DNA from: Sphingobacteriales bacterium
Lineage (GTDB): Bacteria > Bacteroidota > Bacteroidia > Chitinophagales > CAIOSU01
Direction: 5' to 3'
Assembly (NCBI GenBank): GCA_027483645.1
Contig: JAIXUD010000021.1
Location: 372,001-436,000 of the forward strand
DNA length: 64,000 nt
The position numbers and the translations under genes were made by a program. Positions 8,133 through 17,160 of the stretch are shown here, piece by piece (position 1 is the stretch's first letter; each line of letters opens with the position of its first letter). A model generated the notes under the pieces. It ran no database searches, was not told the origin of the DNA, and saw nothing but the letters and a program-made list of their open reading frames with translations.

Positions 8133-11051
8133 TCAGTCCACCGCCCAGGCAATCCGCTCCATGTTCGAGACCTCGATGCTCGGCACTTCAAAATCTTCTA
8201 TCACCGTTCCTTTTAGCAGATAGCAGCCCCGTGCGGGTACCCCGGCGTTGGATACCGACTGCGGGAAGTGCACCGTATCGAAGAGCTTGCCCGCGTGATC
8301 AATAAAGTTGCCGAAGTACATGCGCTGGTTGGTGATGGTGGTAACGGGCTTAAGGGTTACAAAGTAGCCCACTATATACACCACATTACCAAGGTGGCGC
8401 ATCAGGTCTTCGGCGGCTACCAGGCCTTTGTATTGCTTTTTCATAAGGGCAAACGGCGATGAATACGGAAACCCCAATATCTGCATCTCATCAAAGGCAT
8501 CTTCATTGGTGCCGTATTCTAGTTCGGGCAGTTCGGTTGGCTCGGCGGTGGCGACAAACAGCTCAGGCCTGGGTACGGATTTCTTGGTTTTCGAGAGGGC
8601 CATGTGCGCCTCCCATAGCAGCTCCTTGCTGGGCCTGCCCGTAAACCTAAACGCCTTGATGCGGATAAGTATGCGCAACTGTTCCAATGATATGGGTACA
8701 CGTTTGGTGAAATCAATCAAGTTATTGTAGGGGCCGTTTCGTTCGCGTTCGTGCAGCAGTGCTTCCACGGTTGCCCGCTCCAAATCCTTAATCAAGCATA
8801 GGCCCATGTAGATGGTTTTATCTGCTAGCGCGCAAAGGTTATTGCTTTGGTTTACACAGGGTAGCTCTACGTTTGCGCCCAGCATACGGGCTTCGTGCAG
8901 GTAAAACTCGGTGGAGTAAAAGCCCCCAAAGTTGTTGAGCACCGCCGTAATAAACTCTATGGGGTGGTGCGCCCGCAGGTACAGGCTTTGGTAGCTTTCC
9001 ACGGCAAACGATGCCGAATGCCCCTTGGCAAAGGAGTAGCCCGCAAAGCTTTCCACCTGCCGCCATATCTCCGCCGACTCATCCTCGGGGTAGCCCCTAT
9101 CCTTGCAGTTTTGGAAAAACTTCTCCCGCACGTGCTGAAACTCTTCGCGAGAGCGGAATTTGCCCGACATACCGCGCCGCATCACATCGCTCTCTTCCAG
9201 TGTAAGCCCTGCATAGTGGTGCGCCACTTTAATTACATCTTCTTGATACACCATTACGCCATACGTATCGGGCATTATCTCCAGCAGTTTCGGGTGGGCC
9301 TTGTTGCGTTCTTCAGGATAGCGGTAGCGCAAAATATACTGCCGCATCATACCCGAACTGGATACGCCCGGCCGTATTACCGAGCTGGCGGCTACCAGCC
9401 CCAAATAATCTTCCACCATCAACTTCCTCAATAGTTGCCGCATCGCTGGCGACTCCACATAAAAGCACCCGACGGTATCGCCATAGCGCAGCATCTGCTT
9501 TATTTTGGGGTCTATTTTAAATGCGGCAATATCATGTATATCTATCTGTATTCCCTTGTTGGTTTTGGCATACCCCACCGCATCCTTAATATGCCCCAGG
9601 CCTCGCTGGCTCAGCACATCGTATTTGTATAAGCCCACATCTTCCGCCTCTAACATGGAAAACTGCGTAACCGCAAACCCAACCGGCGGTAGCTCCAATG
9701 CGGTGTATGCCGTAATGGGCTCTTCGGCTATGAGCACTCCGCAGGCATGTACCGAAAGCAGGTGTGGTAGCCCGTACACCTTGTTGGCATATTGCAGTAT
9801 CAGCTTACCATAGCCATCCTTTTCCTTCGTTTGCTCCATTTGCAGCACCTCTATCTCGCCGGGCGGAAGGCCGAATACTTTCCCAATTTCGCGTATGGCC
9901 GCCTTGCGCTCAAAGGTGCTATAGCTGCCCAGCAAAGCCGTTCGCCCGGGGTATTTATTAAATAAATATTGCCGCACGGTATCGCGGTCGGTGTGGGAAA
10001 AGTCGATATCGAAATCGGGCGGATTTTTGCGCGAAGGATTAATAAACCGCTCGAAGTACAGGTCTAGCTCCATGGGGTCAACATCGGTAATGCCGATGCA
10101 GTAGGCTACCAAACTGTTGGCCCCGCTGCCCCGCCCTACGTGGAAAAAACCGTTGCTTTTGGCAAACTTTACCATATCCCAATTGATTAGGAAATAGGCG
10201 GTAAAATCAAGCTTACAGATGGTATCCAGCTCCATGTTTAGCCGCGCCCTAATCTTGTCCGATGCACCGCCATATCTATAAGCCAACCCTTCCGTTGCCA
10301 AGCTGCGCAATTGGTCGTAGTCCTCGGCTTCAGTTGCGCCAAACGTGCGTTTATTTTTGCTCTTACCAAACACAAAGCCCACATTCGCCCTATCCATTAT
10401 GGCCACTGCATTGGCTACGGCGGTGGGCAGTTCAGCATATATACCCAGCAGTTTATCAGGTGGTAGCAGAGTATCGGTTTCTTTACCGTGTTGGCTAGCA
10501 TCCAGCTTGCTAAGCAGCGCATTGTGGCCGATGGCCGAAAGCAGCCGGTGGGTATTAAAGTCTTGCTTACTCTTTACGGTGGCGGTGGCCAAGGCTGCAA
10601 TCTTCTCCCTAGGGTATTGCTTGCCATACAGCCGAAACAAGGGAATATCCTGCGGGCGAAGCCCTATGTAGTGGTGCTCGGGCAGGGGCACCTTCAGGCC
10701 CCGTTTCCATGGGTAAATAAACACTACCGCTTCCAAATTGGGAGCTAAGAGGGGTAACTCCATCTTTTGCTGTAGGTGGGGCGTAAGGTATTCGTTGAGG
10801 TTTTGGAAACCTTTGTTGTTGAGGGCGATGCCAATATACAAAGTCTCATCCCCGTTCCTAAAGTCGATACCGATTACGGGTTTTATGCCGTATTTGGGCG
10901 CAAGGCGAAGAAAATCCAAACAGCCCGATGTATTATTAATATCGGTTAGTGCCATACAATCGATTCCCGTGGCCGCGCCATAACGCAGCAAATCTTCCGG
11001 CGACATTACCCCGTAGTTGAAACTGTAAAAGCTATGGCAGTTTAGGTACAT
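8133..11051 (-). CDS. DNA polymerase III alpha subunit, short accessory (DnaE2-like) form
   Basis: A 972-residue C-family polymerase, about 200 residues shorter than replicative DnaE. An N-terminal PHP domain (about residues 1-200) has lost some metal-binding histidines: NCHSFYS in place of HLHSxYS and ALTDINN in place of ALTDHGN. The palm carries the paired aspartates in PPDFDIDFSHTDR and a third acidic residue in YKYDVLSQRGL. Helix-hairpin-helix and OB-fold segments follow, and the protein ends soon after the OB fold, so the tau-binding tail of replicative DnaE is missing. Nine bases separate it from dinB upstream. Pairing with a Y-family polymerase points to damage-tolerant synthesis, as in DnaE2/ImuB mutasomes, although no ImuA is present. 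Confidence 0.85.
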   Translation of the reverse strand: MYLNCHSFYSFNYGVMSPEDLLRYGAATGIDCMALTDINNTSGCLDFLRLAPKYGIKPVIGIDFRNGDETLYIGIALNNKGFQNLNEYLTPHLQQKMELPLLAPNLEAVVFIYPWKRGLKVPLPEHHYIGLRPQDIPLFRLYGKQYPREKIAALATATVKSKQDFNTHRLLSAIGHNALLSKLDASQHGKETDTLLPPDKLLGIYAELPTAVANAVAIMDRANVGFVFGKSKNKRTFGATEAEDYDQLRSLATEGLAYRYGGASDKIRARLNMELDTICKLDFTAYFLINWDMVKFAKSNGFFHVGRGSGANSLVAYCIGITDVDPMELDLYFERFINPSRKNPPDFDIDFSHTDRDTVRQYLFNKYPGRTALLGSYSTFERKAAIREIGKVFGLPPGEIEVLQMEQTKEKDGYGKLILQYANKVYGLPHLLSVHACGVLIAEEPITAYTALELPPVGFAVTQFSMLEAEDVGLYKYDVLSQRGLGHIKDAVGYAKTNKGIQIDIHDIAAFKIDPKIKQMLRYGDTVGCFYVESPAMRQLLRKLMVEDYLGLVAASSVIRPGVSSSGMMRQYILRYRYPEERNKAHPKLLEIMPDTYGVMVYQEDVIKVAHHYAGLTLEESDVMRRGMSGKFRSREEFQHVREKFFQNCKDRGYPEDESAEIWRQVESFAGYSFAKGHSASFAVESYQSLYLRAHHPIEFITAVLNNFGGFYSTEFYLHEARMLGANVELPCVNQSNNLCALADKTIYMGLCLIKDLERATVEALLHERERNGPYNNLIDFTKRVPISLEQLRILIRIKAFRFTGRPSKELLWEAHMALSKTKKSVPRPELFVATAEPTELPELEYGTNEDAFDEMQILGFPYSSPFALMKKQYKGLVAAEDLMRHLGNVVYIVGYFVTLKPVTTITNQRMYFGNFIDHAGKLFDTVHFPQSVSNAGVPARGCYLLKGTVIEDFEVPSIEVSNMERIAWAVD

Positions 11052-11060
11052 GACTCGGGG

Positions 11061-12296
11061 TTATACGTGGCGGTGGGCTGGCGGTGTGTGGGGCTCGCCA
11101 CTCCAAGGGTCGCCCATAAAGCCCAGGTTGTCTTGCTCCATGATGGAGGCGCGGGTCACAATCTTACTATCGCGATACTTCTTGCGCAGGTAGTCCATCT
11201 CTTGGTATAGCTGTATCAGTTCCACCGAGTCCTCCAGCAGGTTCATTTGGTAGCCGCCCACCACTAAGTTGCTGCACTTCACCCCGATGGTGCGGATGAG
11301 CTGCCGCCGCTCAAAAAGCCTATCGAACAGGCTCAGTATCTTATCGATGATAACATGGTCGGAAGCGGTGTACGATAGTCGCTCTTGCTTGCTGTGGTTC
11401 TGCATATCGCTGTAGCGCACCTTTACCGTTATACAGGCAGTGAGTTTGTTGCCCAACCGCAACTGATAGGCCAACTCCTCGCCCATGGCCCGCAGGATGG
11501 TCTTCATTTTCACCACATCAATAGTATCGAGGTCGAATGTGCGCTCCAGCGATAGCGATTCTCGCTCATAGAACGGCTTCACCGGTGTGGTGTCAATTCC
11601 TTGTGCGCGCAGCCAGAGCGTGTGCCCGTTTTGCCCGAGCACCTTTTCCAATGCTTGCCTCGGCATGCGCTGTAGGGTGTGGATGGTTTTTACCCCTAGC
11701 TCCGACAGTACCTTGTTGGTTTCGCCGCCTACCATAGGCAGCCTGCGCACGGGCAGCGGTGCTAGGAAATCCATCTCGTGGCCATAGTCCACCAGCATCT
11801 TGCCATTCGGTTTCGATTCGCCCGTGGCTACTTTCGATACGGTCTTGTTTTCCGATTGGCCCATGGATATGGGCAGGCCGGTTTCTTTAATGATTTTCTG
11901 CCGCAGCTCGGCCATGTACTTGGTAATGCCGAACACCTTGTCCATACCCGTCATGTCCACATAAAATTCATCTACCGATGCCTTTTCCAGCAACGGCACC
12001 TGCTCCCTTAGTATTTCCGTTACCATCTTGGAGTACTTGCTATACTTGCCCGAATCGCCCCTTACCACCAGGCCCTGCGGGCAAATACGCCGCGCTATTT
12101 TCATGGCCATACCTGAGTGCACGCCGAAGGTACGCGCCTCATAACTGCACGAGGCCACCACCCCGCGGTCGCTTGTGCCGCCCACCATTACTGGTTTTCC
12201 GTTCAGCCGGCTATCCAACAACCGCTCCACCGATACGAAAAACGTATCGAGATCCATATGTACAATCGACCTTTTATTATTGCTTACCGACAGCAT
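11061..12296 (-). CDS. dinB: Y-family DNA polymerase IV (DinB)
   Basis: A 411-residue translesion polymerase. Catalytic acids are visible as Asp15 in HMDLDTFFVSVE and Asp109-Glu110 in KASVDEFYVD. The steric-gate aromatics (FF), the fingers motif SYEARTFGVHSGM and the thumb helix-hairpin-helix (LPMVGGETNKVLSELGVKT) are in place, followed by a little-finger domain from about residue 240. It extends lesion-containing primers and is error-prone. It is the first gene of a two-gene unit with the short DnaE. The C-terminal tail (HTPPAHRHV) is unusual, and I see no clear beta-clamp-binding motif at the end. Confidence 0.92.
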   Translation of the reverse strand: MLSVSNNKRSIVHMDLDTFFVSVERLLDSRLNGKPVMVGGTSDRGVVASCSYEARTFGVHSGMAMKIARRICPQGLVVRGDSGKYSKYSKMVTEILREQVPLLEKASVDEFYVDMTGMDKVFGITKYMAELRQKIIKETGLPISMGQSENKTVSKVATGESKPNGKMLVDYGHEMDFLAPLPVRRLPMVGGETNKVLSELGVKTIHTLQRMPRQALEKVLGQNGHTLWLRAQGIDTTPVKPFYERESLSLERTFDLDTIDVVKMKTILRAMGEELAYQLRLGNKLTACITVKVRYSDMQNHSKQERLSYTASDHVIIDKILSLFDRLFERRQLIRTIGVKCSNLVVGGYQMNLLEDSVELIQLYQEMDYLRKKYRDSKIVTRASIMEQDNLGFMGDPWSGEPHTPPAHRHV

Positions 12297-12314
12297 AACT
12301 AAAAATATTAGGCT

Positions 12315-12362
12315 AATATACTTAGTAAAATTGGTGCCGTCAAGTACTATCTACAGATACTT
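12315..12362 (-). promoter_or_regulatory. dinB promoter with overlapping dyad
   Basis: On the minus strand TTGACG (12343-12338) is followed after exactly 17 bases by TATATT (12320-12315). This resembles an E. coli sigma-70 promoter more than the Bacteroidota TTTG/TAnnTTTG consensus. A dyad AAGTA-N11-TACTT (12342-12362) overlaps the upstream element and could be a damage-response operator. This is inference from one site. Confidence 0.4.
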
Positions 12363-12486
12363 ATGATACTAATGAAATGAAAATACAATTTGATTCGCGG
12401 GCAAGTAGTTGTGCAGCAGCTGGCACTGGAAAACCTCCCTAATATAGTTGGCCAGCAAGATAAAGGGGCACATACACTAGCAGCCA

Positions 12487-12530
12487 AAAGAAAGGAGTCC
12501 ATCTCAAAACTGAGATGGACTCCTTTCTTT
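12487..12530 (-). terminator. Perfect 20-bp hairpin terminator
   Basis: A perfect 20-base stem (12487-12506 with 12511-12530) and a 4-base loop lie downstream of the DUF2911 gene at 12577-13428 and upstream of the dinB promoter. The stem ends carry A/T-rich flanks, so it could work in either direction. Confidence 0.8.
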
Positions 12531-12576
12531 ATCCACGGGGGGAATCGCTATTCAAACTCCCCGATATTATATTGGG

Positions 12577-13428
12577 TTACTTCATTTTCTTCCACTCAGC
12601 AATCGAAGCGTCGTTCATTTTCACGTATTCGTCGTTGCTGGCTTCTTTAGCTTTTACGGTTGATAGCTCGGCGGTGGCAATGGCACCTTTGTAATCTTTA
12701 AGGCCGGCTTGTATCAGCGCTTTTTGGCGCAACATCCAGAAGGTTGGCTCTTGGCTAGCAAAGGCCATGTCAATCCACTTTAGGGCTTGTGCCAAATCTC
12801 GGTTGGTATCATAATAGTAGCGGGCCGATGAGAAGTATACGTTGGCGCTTACGCCAGCGGTTTGCTTTTTTATTTGCTCCATCACCACGGCATCCACTTC
12901 GCTTTCTACTTTAAAGCGAACAGTAGTTTTCTCCCAAGCAAGCTCAATTACGGCACTGCTGGTAGTAAGGTTGGTAAAGTTGATGGTGAAGGTTTCTACG
13001 TTGGTAGGCACCATGGCAGGAGTTACGGTAAAGCGCAACACATCGTTCTCTTGCTTGTAGCTAGTGGTGTTGGCCTTGGTATCCGAGTTTAATATGATGG
13101 TCCAGATTTTGCCAGGGATGGTAAACAAAGCATACTCGCCTGCCTTTACAGGTTTGCCTTCAATGGTCACATCTTTGCTGAAGGTAACCTTGGTAGCGGC
13201 ATTGGCACCAGTGCGCCAAAGCTTGTCCATAGGCACTACATCGCCAAACACCACACGGTCTTTCGCACTAGGGCGAGAGTAGGCAATGGTAACATCGGCA
13301 AAGCCTACGCGCTGCATTACGGTACCCAGCGGGCTAGGTTGTGGCAAATCGATTTGGGCAGAGGCTGCGAAGCCAGAAACCATTAATAAACACACCAGTA
13401 ATGTGCGTACGGTATTGTTAGAAAACAT
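12577..13428 (-). CDS. Exported DUF2911 family protein
   Basis: A 283-residue protein with a signal peptide (LLVCLLMVSGFAASAQ). The mature start PQPSPLGTVMQRVGFADVTIAYSRPSAKDRVVFG, the GDVVPMDKLWRTGANAATKVTF motif and EGKPVKAGEYALFTIP are signatures of DUF2911, a beta-sandwich family common in Bacteroidota and of unknown function. The C-terminal third (about 190-283) is helical with TPR-like spacing. Localisation is probably periplasmic. It has its own promoter and a strong terminator, so it is monocistronic. Confidence 0.88.
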   Translation of the reverse strand: MFSNNTVRTLLVCLLMVSGFAASAQIDLPQPSPLGTVMQRVGFADVTIAYSRPSAKDRVVFGDVVPMDKLWRTGANAATKVTFSKDVTIEGKPVKAGEYALFTIPGKIWTIILNSDTKANTTSYKQENDVLRFTVTPAMVPTNVETFTINFTNLTTSSAVIELAWEKTTVRFKVESEVDAVVMEQIKKQTAGVSANVYFSSARYYYDTNRDLAQALKWIDMAFASQEPTFWMLRQKALIQAGLKDYKGAIATAELSTVKAKEASNDEYVKMNDASIAEWKKMK

Positions 13429-13462
13429 AGTAAGGTTATTTGGTTAGGAACTATTTGTACTC

Positions 13463-13497
13463 CAAAAGTACTCAATGTTGAAACATTAAGCGACAAA
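13463..13497 (-). promoter_or_regulatory. Promoter for the DUF2911 gene
   Basis: On the minus strand a perfect -7 TACTTTTG (complement of 13463-13470) is preceded by TTTG (13494-13497) with a 23-base spacer. The upstream element touches the stop codon of the histidine-kinase gene at 13498. Confidence 0.5.
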
Positions 13498-15063
13498 TTA
13501 AGATTTCTTAACAGGAAGCACTACTGTAAATACAGCCCCTTCGCCCTCTACACCGTGGGCTTTTATAATGCCACCGTGGTTTTCTACAATCTTTTTGCAG
13601 AGCGCCAAGCCTATGCCAGTGCCGGGGTATTCGCCACGCCCGTGCAGCCGCTGAAACATGATGAATATCTTTTCGGCAAACTGTTGATCAAAGCCAATGC
13701 CGTTATCTTTTATCTCGATAACATGGTACTTGGCCAAGTCTTCCAGCTCGGTTTTCCATGGTAGCTCTCGGCCTTTTGCCAGCCTATGCGTTACATCCAC
13801 CGTGGGCGAACTGTTTTCCTTGGTAAATTTAAAGGCATTGGTAAGCAGATTTAAAAATAGCTGCCTCATTTGGATATGCGACGACCCCTGAAATGTAGGC
13901 ATGGGGCCTACGTTCACTTTTATCCCCTTATCCGCAACAGTATCATCTAGATCGGCCAATAGTTCTGCCAGCATAGTGTTAAGGTCTACCTCTTGTTTTT
14001 CATCCTTGCTCCTAGCTAAGCGCGAGTATGCCAACAAGTCATCTATAAGGTTTTGCATCCTTATGGCAGCATTGTCCATCCTGCTTAGGTAGTCCCTGCC
14101 GGTATCGTCCAGTTGCTCACTATATTTTTGGTTTAGTCTATCGCCAAATGCCCTCAGTTTGCGCAACGGCTCTTGCAAATCGTGTGAAGCTGCATAGGCA
14201 AACAGCTCCAACTCTTTGTTGATGCTTTCCAACTCTAGCGCACGGCGCTGCAGGTTATACTCAGTAGTTTTCAGTTGGGTTATATCTTGTAGAAAACCCT
14301 GTATGCCAATTATTTTACGGTTTTCATCATAAATGGCCTGCCCTCGAGAATGGATGTACACTACTTCGTTGTCGGATTTGAGGTAACGGTACTGTATATC
14401 ATACGAGCCCCCGCCAACTTTTACCGCTTGTACGGCCCCGGTTGAGAGAGGCACATCATCAGGGTGTATATTGTTTTGCAATTGGGCAGAAGTATGGGCG
14501 CTTGTAGGGTCGATTCCCAGAATTTCATAAAATACTATGGAGGCCTTTATCTCTGGCTCGCTAAACAGGTACTTAAACGAGCCCACCTTGGCTATGCGCT
14601 GGGCGGCCTCCAGGTCTATATATTGGTTTTCTAGTTGCTTTTCAACCTGCTGCCGTTGTTGTATCTCATGCTCAAACTGCACGGCGGTTTTTAGTTTAAT
14701 GGCTTGTGGCAGATAATACATAAGCGCCACTACCGTACCCCATGATACTATAGCGGTAGCAAACCGCAAGAATGCACTAAACTGGTAAATGGGCTTATAA
14801 AAGATAATGGCATCAACCAAGTGCGTGGCACCACATAGAAAAATGAAAAAGAAAAACAGCCAAAAAATTTTAAGAAATGGCAGCTCGGTCTTTCTTCTCA
14901 GTACAAATGCGGCAATAAGAGTAGGTATGGCGAAGTACGCCAGCGCTATGGCCACATCAGAGTATATGTATAGCCAACCTTCCCACTCTTGCCAACGGCC
15001 GCAGGCCCAGCGGGGCATCCAGCGGTCGCTATCAAATAGGCCCATAAACCAGTAAATTGGCAT
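13498..15063 (-). CDS. Histidine kinase with ethylene-receptor-like transmembrane domain
   Basis: A 521-residue sensor kinase. Three membrane helices (about 32-55, 64-88, 95-122) match the ethylene-binding domain of plant ETR1 and bacterial homologues: YSDVAIALAYFAIP, then IFLCGATHL. In ETR1 the key residues are Asp25, Ile62, Cys65 and His69; here Asp36, Ile74, Cys77 and His81 sit in the same order with almost the same spacing, and Cys and His are the copper ligands. A PAS domain follows (about 155-264), then HisKA with His294 (SHDLQEPL) and a HATPase_c domain (NAFKFTKE, DNGIGFD, GTGIGLALCKKIVENHGG). There is no receiver domain. It is the last gene of a three-gene operon whose first gene is a stand-alone response regulator. 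Binding of ethylene rather than another small ligand is inference. Confidence 0.88.
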   Translation of the reverse strand: MPIYWFMGLFDSDRWMPRWACGRWQEWEGWLYIYSDVAIALAYFAIPTLIAAFVLRRKTELPFLKIFWLFFFFIFLCGATHLVDAIIFYKPIYQFSAFLRFATAIVSWGTVVALMYYLPQAIKLKTAVQFEHEIQQRQQVEKQLENQYIDLEAAQRIAKVGSFKYLFSEPEIKASIVFYEILGIDPTSAHTSAQLQNNIHPDDVPLSTGAVQAVKVGGGSYDIQYRYLKSDNEVVYIHSRGQAIYDENRKIIGIQGFLQDITQLKTTEYNLQRRALELESINKELELFAYAASHDLQEPLRKLRAFGDRLNQKYSEQLDDTGRDYLSRMDNAAIRMQNLIDDLLAYSRLARSKDEKQEVDLNTMLAELLADLDDTVADKGIKVNVGPMPTFQGSSHIQMRQLFLNLLTNAFKFTKENSSPTVDVTHRLAKGRELPWKTELEDLAKYHVIEIKDNGIGFDQQFAEKIFIMFQRLHGRGEYPGTGIGLALCKKIVENHGGIIKAHGVEGEGAVFTVVLPVKKS

Positions 15064-15075
15064 GCCTTTATTATT

Positions 15076-16506
15076 TTAAGGTTTTAGGGAAATAATAAAT
15101 GCGGTACCCTTTCCAACTTCGCTCTCCACTTTAATATTACCCTTGTGTCCTTTAATTACTTGTTTCACCGTGTTAAGGCCGAGGCCCATTCCCTTGGTTT
15201 TGCCGGTATAGAAGGCATCAAATAGGTTATCGAGCATCTCTTTGCTTATGCCGCAGCCATTATCCTCAAAAATTACCATCCACTGCCCATCAGCTTCCTC
15301 CATGGTTACCTTGAAGGTTTTTTCTTGCTTGTCCATCGCCTCAATAGCATTGATGATAATGTTTACAAATGCTATTTGCAGTTTTTCGGCATCCAGCATC
15401 ATCGGCGGGGTAGGCTTTATGCTTTTGGTAAGTGTTACCTGCCGCAGGTTAAAACGGTCTTGGGTTATAGCAAGGGCGGCTTCTACCACTTCGTGCAGGT
15501 TGCCCATCTCAAAAGTAAGCTCCGTGGGTTTGGTGCTTTTTAGCATTTCATTTATCAGGCGCTCAATTCTATCGGTACCGCGCTTGGCTATGCTTACATA
15601 CATTTCCACATCTTCATCGCCGGGCTTTTCACTTAGCAACTGGTCGAGCGAGAGGGTAATATTGGTAAGCGGGTTGCGCACCTCGTGGGCTATGGTACGC
15701 ACAAATTTGCCCACAATGGCCAACTTCTCTACTTTCGAAAGCTCGTTCTCGGCATTTTTCAGCTGTGTTACATCTCTAATGATGCCTTGGTAGCCTTCCA
15801 CTTCGTTCTCCGCGTTCATAATGCTCACTGCAGAGATAACGGCTTGTATGGTAGTGCCTTTGGGGCCGCGCAATTTGGCCTCGAGGTCTTTCACCAAACC
15901 ATATTTATTAAGCTTATCGTCATACATTTCATAGTCATCTTTGCTAAAAAAGATGTCCTTCACATGGTATTCGCGTATATTTTCTTGAGCGCCAAAGAGG
16001 TCGATAAACGAATCGTTAATGTCTTCAAAATATTGGTCTCTTGAAGTAATGAAAATAGCATCCAACGATTTTTGGAACAATATTTTATACTTGGCTTCTT
16101 GCTCAAACAACAGGCGGGTAGCACGGGCCTTCTCAATAGAGTAGCGCAGGGCACGCTCCAGTATGTCGGCACTGAGGGTGCCCTTTATCAAATAGTCGCT
16201 TGCACCTAGGCTCATCGCGTCTAAGTCAATCTTATAGTCTCCTTTACCCGTAAGGATGATGAAGGGGGCCGTATAGCTCGTTTTCCGATAAAAGCTTAGC
16301 AAATCAAGGCCGGTTTTTGCACCCAGGCGATAATCCACCAAATACACATCGTGCTTAGCTTCTAGCAATTTTTCCAATCCTTCCTCATACGTTCGGGCCC
16401 ACTCCAGCTCATACTTGCCATGCTTTACATCAGCTATCAAGTCTGCTACCAAAAAGTGGTCATCCTCATCATCATCTACCAATAGTACCTTAACCGTGCT
16501 GCTCAT
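15076..16506 (-). CDS. Hybrid receiver-PAS-histidine kinase
   Basis: A 476-residue soluble signalling protein. A receiver domain (residues 1-125) has acidic pocket DDDEDD and phosphoacceptor Asp58 in YLVDYRLG, a PAS domain covers about 135-255, HisKA has the motif IAHEVRNPLTN, and HATPase_c has NAIEAM, DNGCGIS and GMGLGLNTVKQVIKGHKG. A receiver placed in front of the kinase suggests it is controlled by phosphotransfer from another kinase, plausibly the ethylene-receptor-like one encoded 12 bases downstream. No membrane segment is visible. The upstream response-regulator gene is separated by one base, so co-transcription is very likely. Confidence 0.9.
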   Translation of the reverse strand: MSSTVKVLLVDDDEDDHFLVADLIADVKHGKYELEWARTYEEGLEKLLEAKHDVYLVDYRLGAKTGLDLLSFYRKTSYTAPFIILTGKGDYKIDLDAMSLGASDYLIKGTLSADILERALRYSIEKARATRLLFEQEAKYKILFQKSLDAIFITSRDQYFEDINDSFIDLFGAQENIREYHVKDIFFSKDDYEMYDDKLNKYGLVKDLEAKLRGPKGTTIQAVISAVSIMNAENEVEGYQGIIRDVTQLKNAENELSKVEKLAIVGKFVRTIAHEVRNPLTNITLSLDQLLSEKPGDEDVEMYVSIAKRGTDRIERLINEMLKSTKPTELTFEMGNLHEVVEAALAITQDRFNLRQVTLTKSIKPTPPMMLDAEKLQIAFVNIIINAIEAMDKQEKTFKVTMEEADGQWMVIFEDNGCGISKEMLDNLFDAFYTGKTKGMGLGLNTVKQVIKGHKGNIKVESEVGKGTAFIISLKP

Positions 16507-16507
16507 A

Positions 16508-16963
16508 TCAATCGGGTAAACTCACAATTTCAAACCAATAGTTGCCAATAGATTTCGTTATTCTAACCATGTCGCCAAAAGTAACGGGCTTAGTGATAAA
16601 CGAGTTCACTCCCAGCTCGTAACTCTTAGTAATGTCGTCTTCAGATTTCGATGTTGTCAGTATTATAACTGGTATGCGCTTAAACTTCGGGTTCATTCTA
16701 ATTTCTTTCAACGCTTCCCTACCATCTTTACGGGGCATATTAAGATCCAGCAATATCAAATCGGGCTTGGGGGCATTGCCATGGTTAAAATCGCCTTTAT
16801 GGTTCAAGTAATCCATCAACTCTTCCCCGTTCCGCACAAATCTAAGGTCGTTCAATAGCCTGTTTTCAATAAAGGCGTCTCTTGTAAGCATTCGGTCATC
16901 CTCGTCGTCGTCTGCCATCAATATCACTACTGGTTTGTACAACGAATCCTTACTTATGGTCAT
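16508..16963 (-). CDS. Single-domain response regulator (Rcp1-like)
   Basis: A 151-residue stand-alone receiver. The acidic pocket is ADDDEDD, the phosphoacceptor Asp73 lies in LILLDLNMPRKDG, and the conserved Thr/Lys are in ILTTSKSEDD and FITKPVTF. The loop GNAPKPDLI and the overall form match Rcp1-type regulators that pair with phytochrome-like and other kinases lacking receivers. It has no output domain, so it probably acts as a phosphate shuttle or by protein contact. It is the promoter-proximal gene of the operon with the hybrid kinase and the ethylene-receptor-like kinase. Confidence 0.9.
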   Translation of the reverse strand: MTISKDSLYKPVVILMADDDEDDRMLTRDAFIENRLLNDLRFVRNGEELMDYLNHKGDFNHGNAPKPDLILLDLNMPRKDGREALKEIRMNPKFKRIPVIILTTSKSEDDITKSYELGVNSFITKPVTFGDMVRITKSIGNYWFEIVSLPD

Positions 16964-17003
16964 AAAAAATTTCTCTTTTTAAAAATGCTACTGAAAAGAT
17001 AAA

Positions 17004-17011
17004 CAAAACTA
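17004..17011 (-). promoter_or_regulatory. -7 element for the two-component operon
   Basis: The minus strand carries TAGTTTTG, a perfect TAnnTTTG, about 40 bases before the response-regulator start. No TTG was found at the usual distance upstream. Confidence 0.4.
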
Positions 17012-17160
17012 ATGAGAATGAATGTTTTGTTCCATCACCAATACTGCAATGATGGCAGTGAATTAACATACCGCCATACCCAATTGGCAATATACAACAA
17101 ATAATAAGAAATTAATTTATTAAAAAGCCATCAAAAAAGGAAGATAATCGGCTTTATTAA

